Assembly: GCA_016234495.1 (NCBI GenBank)
Contig: JACRBI010000054.1
Coordinates: 336,967-400,966, forward strand
Source: Chloroflexota bacterium
GTDB lineage: Bacteria; Chloroflexota; Anaerolineae; Anaerolineales; Villigracilaceae
Reading direction: 5' to 3'
Length of the DNA: 64,000 nt
Shown: piece after piece, positions 15,231-23,860 of the stretch
Numbering within the stretch: the first letter of the stretch is position 1
Layout: every line of letters begins with the position of its first letter
Notes under the pieces: model-generated
What the model saw: the letters and a program-made list of their open reading frames with translations, nothing else
Databases searched by the model: none
What the model was told of the DNA's origin: nothing
Program-made: the position numbers and the translations under genes

Positions 15231-17632
15231 TTCTCTTCGTCCAACAACGGAAATTTATTCATCTTCATTGCATTGGCTGTGACGAAAACACTGCTGATTA
15301 CCATCGCCAGCGCAGACATGACAGGCTGCAATAAACCAGCCATCGCCAGCCCGACTCCGACCAGGTTGTAGATCACAGCCCAGCCGAGGTTTTGCCGAAC
15401 ACGCTTCATGGCCTCACGCGAAAGGTCGAGCAGCCACGGGACGACGCGCAAGTCGTCGCGCATCAGCACAATATCAGCGGCGGTGCGCGCAACATCCGTG
15501 CCATGATTCATCGCCAGTCCAACTGCCGCGGCGGCAAGCGCAGGCCCGTCATTGATTCCATCTCCGACCATCGCGGCATTTTCTGCGAGATATTGCATCT
15601 TCTCGTCCGGGCTGAGTGCGGCATGAACTGGAATGCCGAGAGTTTTCTCCCAGCGCGTTCCGGCCCGCGCCTCGTCGCCGGTCAACACGCCGAGTTCGAG
15701 TCCGCGCGATTGTAATTGCCTCATTACATCAAAAACTTCACTGCGGATGGTTTCTCCCAGACCGATCAGCCCGACGACTTTTCCATCCCAACCGGCATAG
15801 ACGACGACCTGTCCCGCTTCTTTCCACGCCTCAGCCTGTTGACTGATATTCTGTGGCATGGTCAAGCCTTGGGAGGACATGAGACGAGAAGAGCCGATGG
15901 CAATTTGGTTTGCAAGTTGCAGGTTGAAAGTTGCAGGTTGCGAGTTAGGAGTTACGAGTTGTGAATTTGGCAATGCCCCAATTACCCCAAGAGCAGGAAG
16001 GGCTTTGAAAGATGTCGGTTTGATGAGTTCGATGTTTTGTGCCCTGGCATATTCGACAATAGCCTTTGCCACAGGATGTTCAGATTCGTTTTCAATGGAG
16101 GCGACGACTTGCAAAAACTGACCACTGCTCACTGATAACTGGTCACTTATCACTCCCTGCACTTTCATCGGCAACTGACTCAAGGTTCCGGTCTTGTCGA
16201 AGAAAATTTTGCTCACCTTCGCCAAATGCTCCAACGCGGCGGTGCTGCGTAAAATGACTCCCGATTCAGCGGCGCGTCCCAATGATAGCCAGAGTGTGAG
16301 CGGAGTTGCAAGTCCAAGCGCGCACGGGCAGGCAATCAGCAAAACAGACAGTGCCACTAGCAGACCCTTTTCCGCGCCGTCGAAATAGTTCCAAATCAAA
16401 AATGCAATGGCCGCCAGTGCCAGCGCGATGGGCGTCATCCATGCCGAGAATTTATCGGCCATGCGCTCGAGCGGCGAGCGATTCCACAGTGCTTCGTGCA
16501 ATAATCGGCTGATCTTGCCGGCGGTGGTTGATTCGCCCACGGCAGTTGTGATGACTTCAAAACTGCCGTCGAGGCTGATCGTCCCGGCCTGCACCGCGTC
16601 ACCATCACGATGGGTGACGGGTTTGGGTTCGCCGGTCAACAGTGACTCGTCCACGTCGCCTTCGCCGAGGGCGATTAACCCGTCCACAGGGAAGCGCTCG
16701 CCGGGTTTGACTCGCACGCGCATTCCGGGTTTCAGATCACTGGCATTTATGGTCTTGTCGCATTCGCCGGTGACGAGGGTCGCTTTATCTGGAATTTGCT
16801 CCAGCAATTTTGCAACCGCTTTATTGCTGGATGCGTGCGCCTGCATTTCAAGCCACCTGCCGATGGAAACGAGGAAGATGAGCATGGTGGCGGTGTCGAA
16901 GTACAGTCCGCCGGAGCCGGTGATCAAGTTGCGGACGGATAACCCAAACGCCGAGAATGCGCCGATCGTGATGAGCGTGTGAATGTTTGGCTGTCCGCGT
17001 AACAGCGACGCGAATCCCGCGCGAAGGATGGGCAGACCAAGCAAGGTCAAAACAGGAATGCTTGTGACCAACATCATCACCTGGAAGAAGTCCACGAGCG
17101 GCTGCGATGCGGGAGTGGCAAGATGGAAGATTTCGCGAATATAGATTCCTGTGCCGACAATCATGTCATGCAGAACCATCACGCCGCCAATGAGTAGGCG
17201 GGTGAAGAAGACCTCTTCCTCATCATATGGTTTTTCGTTGGGAAGAGTCGCTTTGTAGCCGAGCGACTTTACGCGCTTTTTTAGTGATTGGTAATTGGTA
17301 ATTGAAGAGTCGAAGGTAATGTTGGCTTGCCCTTGAATGAAACTGACTTCCGCGTTGACCACGCCTTTTGTGCGTTTGAGTTGTTCGCTCACCAGCCAGG
17401 CGCAAGAGGAACACCACATCCCGCCGAGGTTGAGTGTGACGTTTTCGGCGCTCGCTTCGTTGGTGAGAACGGCTGGCTTTGCAGGAGATTCTTCGAGAAG
17501 CGCGGAGACTTCCCTGCAGGAGGGACAGCAAAAGACGTCGCCCCTGTCATTCGTGAGGGGATGCAGGGTGGTCAGCCCGCACAGGGAGCAGGCGAAGATG
17601 GCGCGAGTGGGTGAAATTGAGGCTGTGGTCAT
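15224..17632 (-). CDS. Copper-translocating P1B-type ATPase, CcoI/FixI-like
   Basis: 802 residues. An N-terminal Cys cluster (CSLC at 15-18, FCCPSC near 32) precedes a heavy-metal domain with CSSC. Then come the actuator TGE (LLTGEPKPV), the CPCALGLATP ion site, phosphorylated Asp in DKTGTLSQ, and GDGINDGPAL. The Cys-rich N-terminus and position in a haem-copper operon suggest copper delivery to CuB/CuA assembly rather than detoxification. Oddity: three loops are built from words of the intergenic repeat families (SITNYQSL near 115, VISDQLSVSSGQFLQ near 500, and the region near 555 with NSQ-repeats). Confidence 0.9.
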   Translation of the reverse strand: MTTASISPTRAIFACSLCGLTTLHPLTNDRGDVFCCPSCREVSALLEESPAKPAVLTNEASAENVTLNLGGMWCSSCAWLVSEQLKRTKGVVNAEVSFIQGQANITFDSSITNYQSLKKRVKSLGYKATLPNEKPYDEEEVFFTRLLIGGVMVLHDMIVGTGIYIREIFHLATPASQPLVDFFQVMMLVTSIPVLTLLGLPILRAGFASLLRGQPNIHTLITIGAFSAFGLSVRNLITGSGGLYFDTATMLIFLVSIGRWLEMQAHASSNKAVAKLLEQIPDKATLVTGECDKTINASDLKPGMRVRVKPGERFPVDGLIALGEGDVDESLLTGEPKPVTHRDGDAVQAGTISLDGSFEVITTAVGESTTAGKISRLLHEALWNRSPLERMADKFSAWMTPIALALAAIAFLIWNYFDGAEKGLLVALSVLLIACPCALGLATPLTLWLSLGRAAESGVILRSTAALEHLAKVSKIFFDKTGTLSQLPMKVQGVISDQLSVSSGQFLQVVASIENESEHPVAKAIVEYARAQNIELIKPTSFKALPALGVIGALPNSQLVTPNSQPATFNLQLANQIAIGSSRLMSSQGLTMPQNISQQAEAWKEAGQVVVYAGWDGKVVGLIGLGETIRSEVFDVMRQLQSRGLELGVLTGDEARAGTRWEKTLGIPVHAALSPDEKMQYLAENAAMVGDGINDGPALAAAAVGLAMNHGTDVARTAADIVLMRDDLRVVPWLLDLSREAMKRVRQNLGWAVIYNLVGVGLAMAGLLQPVMSALAMVISSVFVTANAMKMNKFPLLDEEKN
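15913..15968. repeat. GCAAGTTGCAGGTTGAAAG repeat inside the copper ATPase gene
   Basis: Direct words (GTTGCAGGTTGAAAGTTGCAGG, GAGTTAGGAGTTACGAGTTG) encode a Gln/Asn-rich loop in the nucleotide-binding domain. The same word style occurs between genes (47553-47632). Confidence 0.55.
16105..16160. repeat. CTGACCACTGCTCACTGATAACTGG repeat inside the copper ATPase gene
   Basis: A stretch of ACTGATAACTGGTCACTTATCACT words encodes a Ser/Asp/Gln loop. Similar words are found in the iscX leader (60490-60520) and in udg near 2364-2396. Confidence 0.45.
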
Positions 17633-17665
17633 CGGGTAATTGGTAAATGGTGATTGGTAATTGGG

Positions 17666-18349
17666 CTACCAGAGCATGAATGAGCCAAGCATAAAATGTT
17701 CAACCATGCCGAGAGATGCAAATCCGCGCATGGCAAATTGAAAACCGATGAGCATCATTGTCAACGAGACGAAACTGCGCGACCACGTGCGCGCGATCAT
17801 CTGATTCGTCAGCCAGCGGACGGCAAGCAGACTCGGCAAGGTAGCGATGCCAAAGACGAACATCGTCAGACCGCCTTGCAAAATATTGGTGGAGGCCATC
17901 GCCGCGAGCAGGGCGGTCAGGACCAGCCCACAGGGGAGGAGTCCCCAAAGCAGGCCGAGCAGGTACGGGGTATGGAGCGAAGCGGGTCTTTGTCCGCGCA
18001 TGGCGAGTCCCCAGCGTTGAATTAATCCAGAAAAAAGAATTTCTGGCGAGGGGGCGAGTCCCGCAAAGGCGAGGGCGAAGTAAAAAGCGAAGATGGAAAA
18101 TAAAATTGAAAGAATCGCTTGTGGGAGTTTGAATGAGATGAGGGTTTGACCAAGCGCGCCGGCGGCAAGCCCGAGCAAGGTGTATGTGGTGATACGCCCG
18201 GCGTGAGCCAGAGCCCACGCGGATCTGTTTTGCCTGCTGGGTGCTGCGCGAAAGGATGGCTGGCGGTCAAGCAAAATAATCACTGCGCTGCACATCCCCA
18301 CGCAATGACCGAGACTGCCAAGTAAACCGAGGAGGAGCGCAGTTGTCAT
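17666..18349 (-). CDS. Sulfite exporter TauE/SafE-like (CcoS/UreH-type) membrane protein
   Basis: About 227 residues and six predicted TM helices. The first and fourth helices carry the paired motifs GSLGHCVGMCSAVI and GLLWGLLPCGLVLTALL, as in the UreH/DsbD-like members found beside cbb3 oxidase assembly genes. A role in copper handling or thiol chemistry during oxidase maturation is inferred from position between haem-copper subunit I and the copper ATPase. Start taken at ATG 18349; a GTG at 18376 would place the start inside a hairpin. Confidence 0.75.
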   Translation of the reverse strand: MTTALLLGLLGSLGHCVGMCSAVIILLDRQPSFRAAPSRQNRSAWALAHAGRITTYTLLGLAAGALGQTLISFKLPQAILSILFSIFAFYFALAFAGLAPSPEILFSGLIQRWGLAMRGQRPASLHTPYLLGLLWGLLPCGLVLTALLAAMASTNILQGGLTMFVFGIATLPSLLAVRWLTNQMIARTWSRSFVSLTMMLIGFQFAMRGFASLGMVEHFMLGSFMLW

Positions 18350-18364
18350 GTTTACCAATAAGAA

Positions 18365-18393
18365 GCTGACAGTCACTTTTGGTGACTGTCAGC
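18365..18393. repeat. 12-bp perfect hairpin between subunit I and the SafE-like gene
   Basis: GCTGACAGTCAC pairs with GTGACTGTCAGC around a 5-nt loop, 11 nt after the subunit I stop. There is no U-tract on the minus strand, so it more likely stabilises or partly attenuates the operon mRNA than ends it. Confidence 0.6.
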
Positions 18394-18404
18394 CAATAAT
18401 CCAA

Positions 18405-20132
18405 TTATTTGATGAACCACGTCCGTCCGAGCAGCCACCAGTTGCTGAGATAGTAAATGGCGAACCACGCGAGGAAGGCGAAGACGAGCACGAGCGTACC
18501 TTTGGGCTGATTCTGCGGGCGTTCCATCATCTCGTCTGTGAGTTTGGTGGACTCAAGCAGGGGATTGTTTGTGCCAGTGGTGAGGAGCATGTTATCGGCT
18601 TCGAGGCGCGGGCCTGTCAGGATGGAGGCTAGAACGATGGTGATGTACATGATTCCACCGGTGACCGCGATCAGTGCGCCGATGCCGAAGATGGCAAGTG
18701 TGATGTTGACCGTGCCGGGCACAACGCCTGCGAAGGTGATGTCCCAATGGCGGCGGGCAACGCCCTGCAAACCGCTGGTGATCATACCCAATGAGACGAG
18801 GATTGTTCCAAAGCCAAAGACATACGGCTGTAACTTGGCCCAGCTCTTAAGTTTAAGTTCCTTGCGGAAGATGAGCGGAATGACGTAATAAGTGAAGCCC
18901 ATGAAGGCTGTGGTCGTGCCGCCGACAACAGTGGCGTGGAAGTGGCCGGGCAGGCGCAGTGTGTTGTGCGCAAGCATGTTGATCTGTTCCGTGCCGATCG
19001 TCACGCCGGTTACGCCGCCGATCCAGCCGAAGATTATCATGGACATGATCAGGGCTGCGAAGCCGGGTTCGCCCCAGGGGGCGTTCCTCAGCCAGCCAAA
19101 GAGACCTTTGTTATGTCCCTTTGCGCGCTGGGCCACTTCAATTGCCGCGGGGATGGAGAAGGCGTGCATCATCGAGCCGAGCACAGCCAGATACATAGCG
19201 TAGGATGTGTTGACTGCCTTCCATGCGAATGACAGGCCGGGGTCAACCAACAGGTGGTGGGCAGAGCCGAGGTTGATGAAGAACAGGTAAAGGATGAACG
19301 CGAGGCGCGAGAACTTCTCGTTGATAGGGCGGATGCCGGTCGTCATTTGTGCCAGCGCGTACCAGATGGCAACCATCGCCGCCAGATTGACCTGCTGGGC
19401 GGGATGTCCAAATCCCCAGAAGAAGTTGCGATAAATGCCCGGGTCGTAGTTCTTGAGGATGCCCATGGACCAGAAGAAGGCCGGCACGATCGCGGCTGCG
19501 CCTTCGAGCAGGGTGTAGACTGCAAGGATGGCGGCGGTCATCAAGCCGAAGACGACGAGGGGCAATGAGCCGGTGAATCTTCCTTCCCGTTTGGCGACCA
19601 CGATGTTGATGAAGAACGTAGCCACGGTGATCAGCGCGCCGACAGCGAAGAGAATGTAGCTGAGATAGAAAAGCGGATGCGCCTTGAGCGGGACATAGGC
19701 AGAGAACATCACACTGGAATTGGGATCAAACAAAACCACGCCGTTCACCATCAGGCCGCCGACGGTCATCAGAATGAAACCGAACCAGGCGAGTTTCGGC
19801 GCTGCATGACGCGCATTCAGCAGGGCGGTGCTTCCGAAGTGCAAACCTGCCATTTCAAAAAACACGATCCACGCAACAAGCATATCAATTCCGTGGAGGG
19901 TCAGCAGGCGATAGAACCAATCTGCGGGAAGGAGGTGGAAAACCTGCCAGCGGGTGAGCGCGATCAATAATGCAGCAATGCCGCCGAGCAGCAAACAGAC
20001 GACCGCCATCACAGCGTTGGCAATGATGAGTCGTTCCGTGTGCATGTCAACTTTCAAAGTGGTCACGCCGCATACGCGATAATCGTCCTTTGCGCTGCTT
20101 GTCCAGGGGGTGGTTGGTGCAAGTGTAGCCAT
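18405..20132 (-). CDS. Haem-copper oxidase superfamily subunit I; active-site Tyr replaced, possible NO reductase
   Basis: 575 residues, about 13-14 TM helices. Metal ligands are visible: H80 (low-spin haem, LTLHGIDM), H243 (CuB, FWGFGHP), H292-H293 (CuB, SAHHLLVDPG), H397 (high-spin haem) and H399 in PGHFHA. In oxygen reductases the residue four after the first CuB His is the cross-linked Tyr (HPxVY); here the string is HPAQQ, placing Gln247 there. Loss of that Tyr is known from NO-reducing branches of the superfamily. ATG 20132 has AGGAG upstream. Subunit II lies 11 nt upstream. Called cytochrome c oxidase subunit I by simple annotation. Confidence 0.85.
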   Translation of the reverse strand: MATLAPTTPWTSSAKDDYRVCGVTTLKVDMHTERLIIANAVMAVVCLLLGGIAALLIALTRWQVFHLLPADWFYRLLTLHGIDMLVAWIVFFEMAGLHFGSTALLNARHAAPKLAWFGFILMTVGGLMVNGVVLFDPNSSVMFSAYVPLKAHPLFYLSYILFAVGALITVATFFINIVVAKREGRFTGSLPLVVFGLMTAAILAVYTLLEGAAAIVPAFFWSMGILKNYDPGIYRNFFWGFGHPAQQVNLAAMVAIWYALAQMTTGIRPINEKFSRLAFILYLFFINLGSAHHLLVDPGLSFAWKAVNTSYAMYLAVLGSMMHAFSIPAAIEVAQRAKGHNKGLFGWLRNAPWGEPGFAALIMSMIIFGWIGGVTGVTIGTEQINMLAHNTLRLPGHFHATVVGGTTTAFMGFTYYVIPLIFRKELKLKSWAKLQPYVFGFGTILVSLGMITSGLQGVARRHWDITFAGVVPGTVNITLAIFGIGALIAVTGGIMYITIVLASILTGPRLEADNMLLTTGTNNPLLESTKLTDEMMERPQNQPKGTLVLVFAFLAWFAIYYLSNWWLLGRTWFIK

Positions 20133-20143
20133 TTGAAAATCTC

Positions 20144-20674
20144 CTATTTCTTCACGACGATGACTTTTCCGGCCATTGTGTGATGTCCTACATCGCAATA
20201 CTCATTGCAGACAATGGTAAAGTCACCATTGGTGGTGGGGACGATGGTCGCAACGTAATCATAGCCGGGCAGGATCTGCAAATTAATATTCACAGGCTGG
20301 AGCGAAAAGCCGTGATTCAAATCCATTGAGGATATATGCAGGCGGTAAGTTTGACCTTCTTCAAGCTGCAAAACAGGGTACCATTGCCATTTCATCGCAC
20401 GTAGATAAATATCACTACCTGCGGGCGGCGCAACAATCGGCATACCTGTTGCTGCATCTGAGCCAACTGTGTATTGGTCTACGAATGCGTTCACCTTTGC
20501 ACCAAAAGCTTCGGGTGTGGTGCGATAAGTTTCCGTGGGCACGTTTTGTTTTCCCATGAAATACCAGAGCGGCATCATCAACGTCAGAAAGATGCACCAG
20601 ACAAAGGCAACGGTCAGCCACGTTTTTTCCATCCGTCCAAGCGGTTTCCACCAGGTTCGTTCAGGCGCTAACAT
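20144..20674 (-). CDS. Haem-copper oxidase/NO reductase subunit II with CuA site
   Basis: 176 residues: one N-terminal TM helix (about 18-40), then a periplasmic cupredoxin domain. The full CuA ligand set is present: H121, C156, C160, H164 and M167 with Glu158 (CNEYC..GHHTM). So electrons come from a cytochrome c or cupredoxin rather than directly from quinol. Only one TM helix, as in B-type enzymes. ATG 20674 follows AAGGAG. Confidence 0.9.
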   Translation of the reverse strand: MLAPERTWWKPLGRMEKTWLTVAFVWCIFLTLMMPLWYFMGKQNVPTETYRTTPEAFGAKVNAFVDQYTVGSDAATGMPIVAPPAGSDIYLRAMKWQWYPVLQLEEGQTYRLHISSMDLNHGFSLQPVNINLQILPGYDYVATIVPTTNGDFTIVCNEYCDVGHHTMAGKVIVVKK

Positions 20675-20685
20675 ATCGGCTCTCC

Positions 20686-20847
20686 TTATTTCGCGAATGG
20701 GACATTCATAAGATCTATGATTCCCCACACGTTGTAGATCAAGGTACTGATCAGCAGGGATAGGGCGAACAACAGCCAGATGTTGTCAAAGACTTTCTGC
20801 CCCTTTGGCTCAGGTTCATTTGATTCGGTCGTTTCTTTTTTAGCCAT
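20686..20847 (-). CDS. Small single-TM protein heading the haem-copper operon
   Basis: 53 residues, acidic/polar N-terminus and one TM helix (about 22-43, NIWLLFALSLLISTLIYNVWGI). ATG 20847 is preceded by GAGGAG. It lies 11 nt before subunit II, so it is likely a small accessory subunit (compare subunit IIa of ba3 enzymes). Too short for firm family assignment. Confidence 0.7.
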   Translation of the reverse strand: MAKKETTESNEPEPKGQKVFDNIWLLFALSLLISTLIYNVWGIIDLMNVPFAK

Positions 20848-20905
20848 GATATTTCTCCTCGAATTGATTAAATGATGTAACGTGCCTAATTTCACAATCA
20901 TTGTC

Positions 20906-20917
20906 TGATTTTAATCA
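20906..20917. promoter_or_regulatory. FNR/DNR-like half-site pair upstream of the haem-copper operon
   Basis: TGAT-TTTA-ATCA matches the core of FNR/CRP-family boxes (TTGAT-N4-ATCAA) at 8 of 10 positions. It lies about 60 bp upstream of the first start codon. Weak evidence alone. Confidence 0.35.
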
Positions 20918-20940
20918 TAGCATCTGCCCCCTAAACAAGA

Positions 20941-20956
20941 TGTAACTTAAGTTACA
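20941..20956. promoter_or_regulatory. 16-bp perfect palindrome, candidate operator
   Basis: TGTAACTTAAGTTACA is an exact palindrome about 95 bp upstream of the first operon start. Position suits a repressor or activator controlling the respiratory operon. I do not recognise a specific regulator. Confidence 0.5.
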
Positions 20957-21193
20957 AAGTAGACCAACTCAGTCTTAATATTATACATCCAGCGGCGCAA
21001 TTCCCAGGATTAATTTCCTGTTTCGGGCGAGACTGCCTTCCAGGCACCTGCGGATCTAATTTGATTGGGTCTGATTCTGATCAAGGGGCCTTCTCTACCC
21101 GGAGAAATGAACGTAATTAAAAACTCATATTGTCCCCGTCCCATATTTGTGGTTAAATCTCCCTGTCACAAAATCCAAACTTAGGAAGACTTT
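20957..21193. other. Intergenic, no gene
   Basis: Between the minus-strand respiratory operon and ppgK. Beyond the sites above I see only an unremarkable ppgK leader ending in AGGAAG. Confidence 0.5.
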
Positions 21194-21928
21194 ATGCAAA
21201 TTCTCGGTATCGATGTCGGCGGGTCAGGTATAAAAGGCGCACCAGTAGATATTAAAACAGGCGAGCTCCTTGAAGAACGAATTCGAATCAAGACACCCAA
21301 GCAAGGCGAGCCTGAACCGATTGCCGAAGTAGCGCGTCAGATTGCGCAATCTTTTAATTGGAAGGGGCCGATCGGAATTGGCTTCCCCGCGCCGATTAAA
21401 GGCGGGGTGACTATGATGGCTGCCAATGTCTCAGAAAAGTGGGTGGGCATGAATGCTGATGCTCTCTTCTCCATGATCACCGGGTGTGAGTGTACGCTCA
21501 TCAACGACGCAGATGCGGCGGGGTTGGCTGAGATGACCTTTGGCGCCGGACGTGGTCAGCCCGGAACGGTCATAATGATCACTCTCGGTACAGGCATCGG
21601 CACTGCAATCTTCCACCGCGGACAATTGCTCCCCAACACTGAGTTTGGTCATCTAGAGATAGACGGTCTTGATGCAGAGTACCGTTCCTCGGCTTTGGCT
21701 CGCGAACGCGATAAACTATCATGGAAAAAATATGCAAAACGATTTAATAAGTATTTGAAGACCATGGAGAATCTTTTCTGGCCTGACTTGTTCATCGTCG
21801 GCGGAGGAATCAGCAAAGACTCTCAGAAGTTCCTGCCATTACTTACCATCGAAACCCCTGTCGTGCCTGCCCAACTGTTGAACGGAGCGGGCATAGTTGG
21901 TGCGGCTTTAGGCGCTCTGCGGAAATAG
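21194..21928 (+). CDS. ppgK: Polyphosphate glucokinase (ROK family)
   Basis: It phosphorylates glucose using polyphosphate (and often ATP). The 244-residue ROK protein opens with [17 protein letters not shown], the phosphate-1 motif of PpgK, and has the catalytic Asp in [20 protein letters not shown], and [10 protein letters not shown]. It lacks the zinc-binding CxCGxxGC of typical ROK kinases, as PpgK does. ATG 21194 follows AGGAAG. mgsA is 45 nt downstream, so sugar-phosphate genes may be co-transcribed. Confidence 0.9.
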   Translation: MQILGIDVGGSGIKGAPVDIKTGELLEERIRIKTPKQGEPEPIAEVARQIAQSFNWKGPIGIGFPAPIKGGVTMMAANVSEKWVGMNADALFSMITGCECTLINDADAAGLAEMTFGAGRGQPGTVIMITLGTGIGTAIFHRGQLLPNTEFGHLEIDGLDAEYRSSALARERDKLSWKKYAKRFNKYLKTMENLFWPDLFIVGGGISKDSQKFLPLLTIETPVVPAQLLNGAGIVGAALGALRK

Positions 21929-21973
21929 CCTTGGGCCGTAGTAACTCGATCGGTAACGGGAAAATAATGAAGC

Positions 21974-22447
21974 ATGGCGCATAAAAAAATCCCCATGAAA
22001 CCTGATAAAAAGATAGCCCTGGTCGCCCATGACAACAAAAAACGCGACCTCCTGGAATGGGCGAAATTCAACCGTGATTTGCTTGCCCATCATCAAATTT
22101 ACGCAACCGGTACAACGGGAAAACTGTTGGAAGAGGAACTTGGCCTCAAAATCGCCAAACTCAAAAGCGGACCTCTTGGGGGCGATCAGCAGATCGGCGC
22201 CAAGATTGTTGATAATGAAATTGATTTTCTAATCTTCTTCTGGGATCCGCTGCAGCCCCAGCCGCATGACCCCGATGTGAAAGCCCTGCTGCGCATGGCT
22301 GTTGTGTGGAATATCCCCATTGCCAATAATCGCGCCTCAGCAGATTTCATGATCTCCTCACCGTTGATGGATGGAGAGTATGACAGGCTCGTGCCTGATT
22401 ATGAAAATTATTCCGAGCGAAAAATTGTATCGAGGGAGATGGGTTAG
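21974..22447 (+). CDS. mgsA: Methylglyoxal synthase
   Basis: It converts dihydroxyacetone phosphate to methylglyoxal and phosphate, relieving sugar-phosphate excess. 157 residues with [37 protein letters not shown] (catalytic Asp), [20 protein letters not shown] and the ANNRASADF strand. ATG 21974 has a weak site; ATG 21995 is an alternative. Follows ppgK. Confidence 0.93.
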   Translation: MAHKKIPMKPDKKIALVAHDNKKRDLLEWAKFNRDLLAHHQIYATGTTGKLLEEELGLKIAKLKSGPLGGDQQIGAKIVDNEIDFLIFFWDPLQPQPHDPDVKALLRMAVVWNIPIANNRASADFMISSPLMDGEYDRLVPDYENYSERKIVSREMG

Positions 22448-22473
22448 CAAAGCGTAGATATTTTTGCAATAAC

Positions 22474-23859
22474 TTAAACTTCTTTGGCTATGGCAACCCG
22501 GTCACGCCCTTCGGCTTTCGCCTGATAAAGAGCTTTATCAGCGGTTTGTATTAATCCCTCACCTGTGAGCGCGTGTTTTGGATATGTTCCCACGCCAAGG
22601 GAGGCTGTGATAATTCCAAGCGCCTGCCCGCGGTGAATTACCGTCAATTGATGGATTTTTTCGCGTAATTCCTCGGCCCGTTTTCTTGAATCCTCCACTG
22701 GGGTTTCAGGCAGAATTAAGACGAATTCTTCGCCGCCGAAACGGCAGGCTACATCACTGCCACGGATGCTGTTTTTAAGAAGGAGTCCCAGTTCCCGCAA
22801 TAAGGCGTCACCAGCTTCGTGGCCAAAGGTGTCGTTGAATTTTTTGAAGTGATCAAGGTCGAACATGAGCAGGCCTACTTCATGTTGATTTCGCTCAGCC
22901 CGCCGGATTTCCCGCGCCAGCGTTTCCTCCATAAATCGCCGATTGTAGATTCCAGTCAGCGGATCAAGAATGGATTGGCTGCGCAGGGTCTCGCGCAAAC
23001 GCAAGTTGGCGAGTGCAAGCGCAATCTGCTCGCTGGCGGTGTTTGCAAGTTGTTCGTTGAATGAGTGTGATGCGTCTGCCCCTTTTTTTCGCAGATAAAG
23101 CACTCCCAATGATTCACCTTGAGCGGTTATGGGGATGCATACACCCACCTGCTCGGACAAGTTATTATGGCAAACCAGCCCCTCGCAAAGCCCTTCAATC
23201 GTATGCAATCGTCCGCGCCGAAGCGCCCAGCATTTGTTCGGTTCGAAAATTCGAGCAATTTGTCCTTGCGGCAGACTGCCCCATGACAGGACTTGTTCCA
23301 AATCGTCGCGTGAAGGACTGTACATGTACATGGCTCCTGCCGAGTCGGGGAATAATTGAGGTCCAATATGACCAATTGCCCGATACGCTTCTTCCGTGGT
23401 GGCGCACACCTGTAGTAAATCACTCATCTCTGTAAGTACCCTGGTTTCACTGCTTCGTTGTTTCAACTCTGCCACTGAAGCATTGAGCTTATCGTTTGTT
23501 TTTTGCAGCGTCATTTCAGCTTGTTGATGACCGGCAACCTCTACCTCTAGTTTTGCATTTGCCGCCTCAAGTTCTGATGTGCGTTGTTTTATGCGTATCT
23601 CTGCCTGATCATTTGCTTCCTGTAACTCTCGTTCAGCCTGTTCGCGGATATTTATTTCCTGCTCCATAGGCCGCAGCATGAAGTAATATAGGGACGGAAT
23701 CAAGAATAGCGCCAACAGGGTTGCATCAGCGAAAATTTCAAGCATCACATTCCCCGGGGAAACTATGTGAAATAAAATCATGATCAGCGCTTCAACAAGA
23801 ATAATGATAAATACGATGATTAGAAACGACCGCCAAACTATTTTTTTTGATGGTTTCAT
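22474..23859 (-). CDS. Membrane diguanylate cyclase: 2 TM, coiled coil, GAF, GGDEF
   Basis: 461 residues. Two TM helices (about 8-30 and 40-60) without a periplasmic domain, a coiled coil (80-145), a GAF-like domain (about 155-295) and a GGDEF domain (300-461) with the active signature GGEEF. An allosteric RxxD site upstream of it is not obvious. Makes c-di-GMP. ATG 23859 has GAGG upstream and lies one base after the HD-GYP stop, so the opposing enzyme pair is translationally coupled. Confidence 0.9.
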   Translation of the reverse strand: MKPSKKIVWRSFLIIVFIIILVEALIMILFHIVSPGNVMLEIFADATLLALFLIPSLYYFMLRPMEQEINIREQAERELQEANDQAEIRIKQRTSELEAANAKLEVEVAGHQQAEMTLQKTNDKLNASVAELKQRSSETRVLTEMSDLLQVCATTEEAYRAIGHIGPQLFPDSAGAMYMYSPSRDDLEQVLSWGSLPQGQIARIFEPNKCWALRRGRLHTIEGLCEGLVCHNNLSEQVGVCIPITAQGESLGVLYLRKKGADASHSFNEQLANTASEQIALALANLRLRETLRSQSILDPLTGIYNRRFMEETLAREIRRAERNQHEVGLLMFDLDHFKKFNDTFGHEAGDALLRELGLLLKNSIRGSDVACRFGGEEFVLILPETPVEDSRKRAEELREKIHQLTVIHRGQALGIITASLGVGTYPKHALTGEGLIQTADKALYQAKAEGRDRVAIAKEV

Positions 23860-23860
23860 T

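Noticed and set aside
18405..20132. Plain cytochrome c oxidase subunit I
   Set aside because: Not rejected fully, but the Tyr-to-Gln change at H+4 makes it unsafe without phylogeny.
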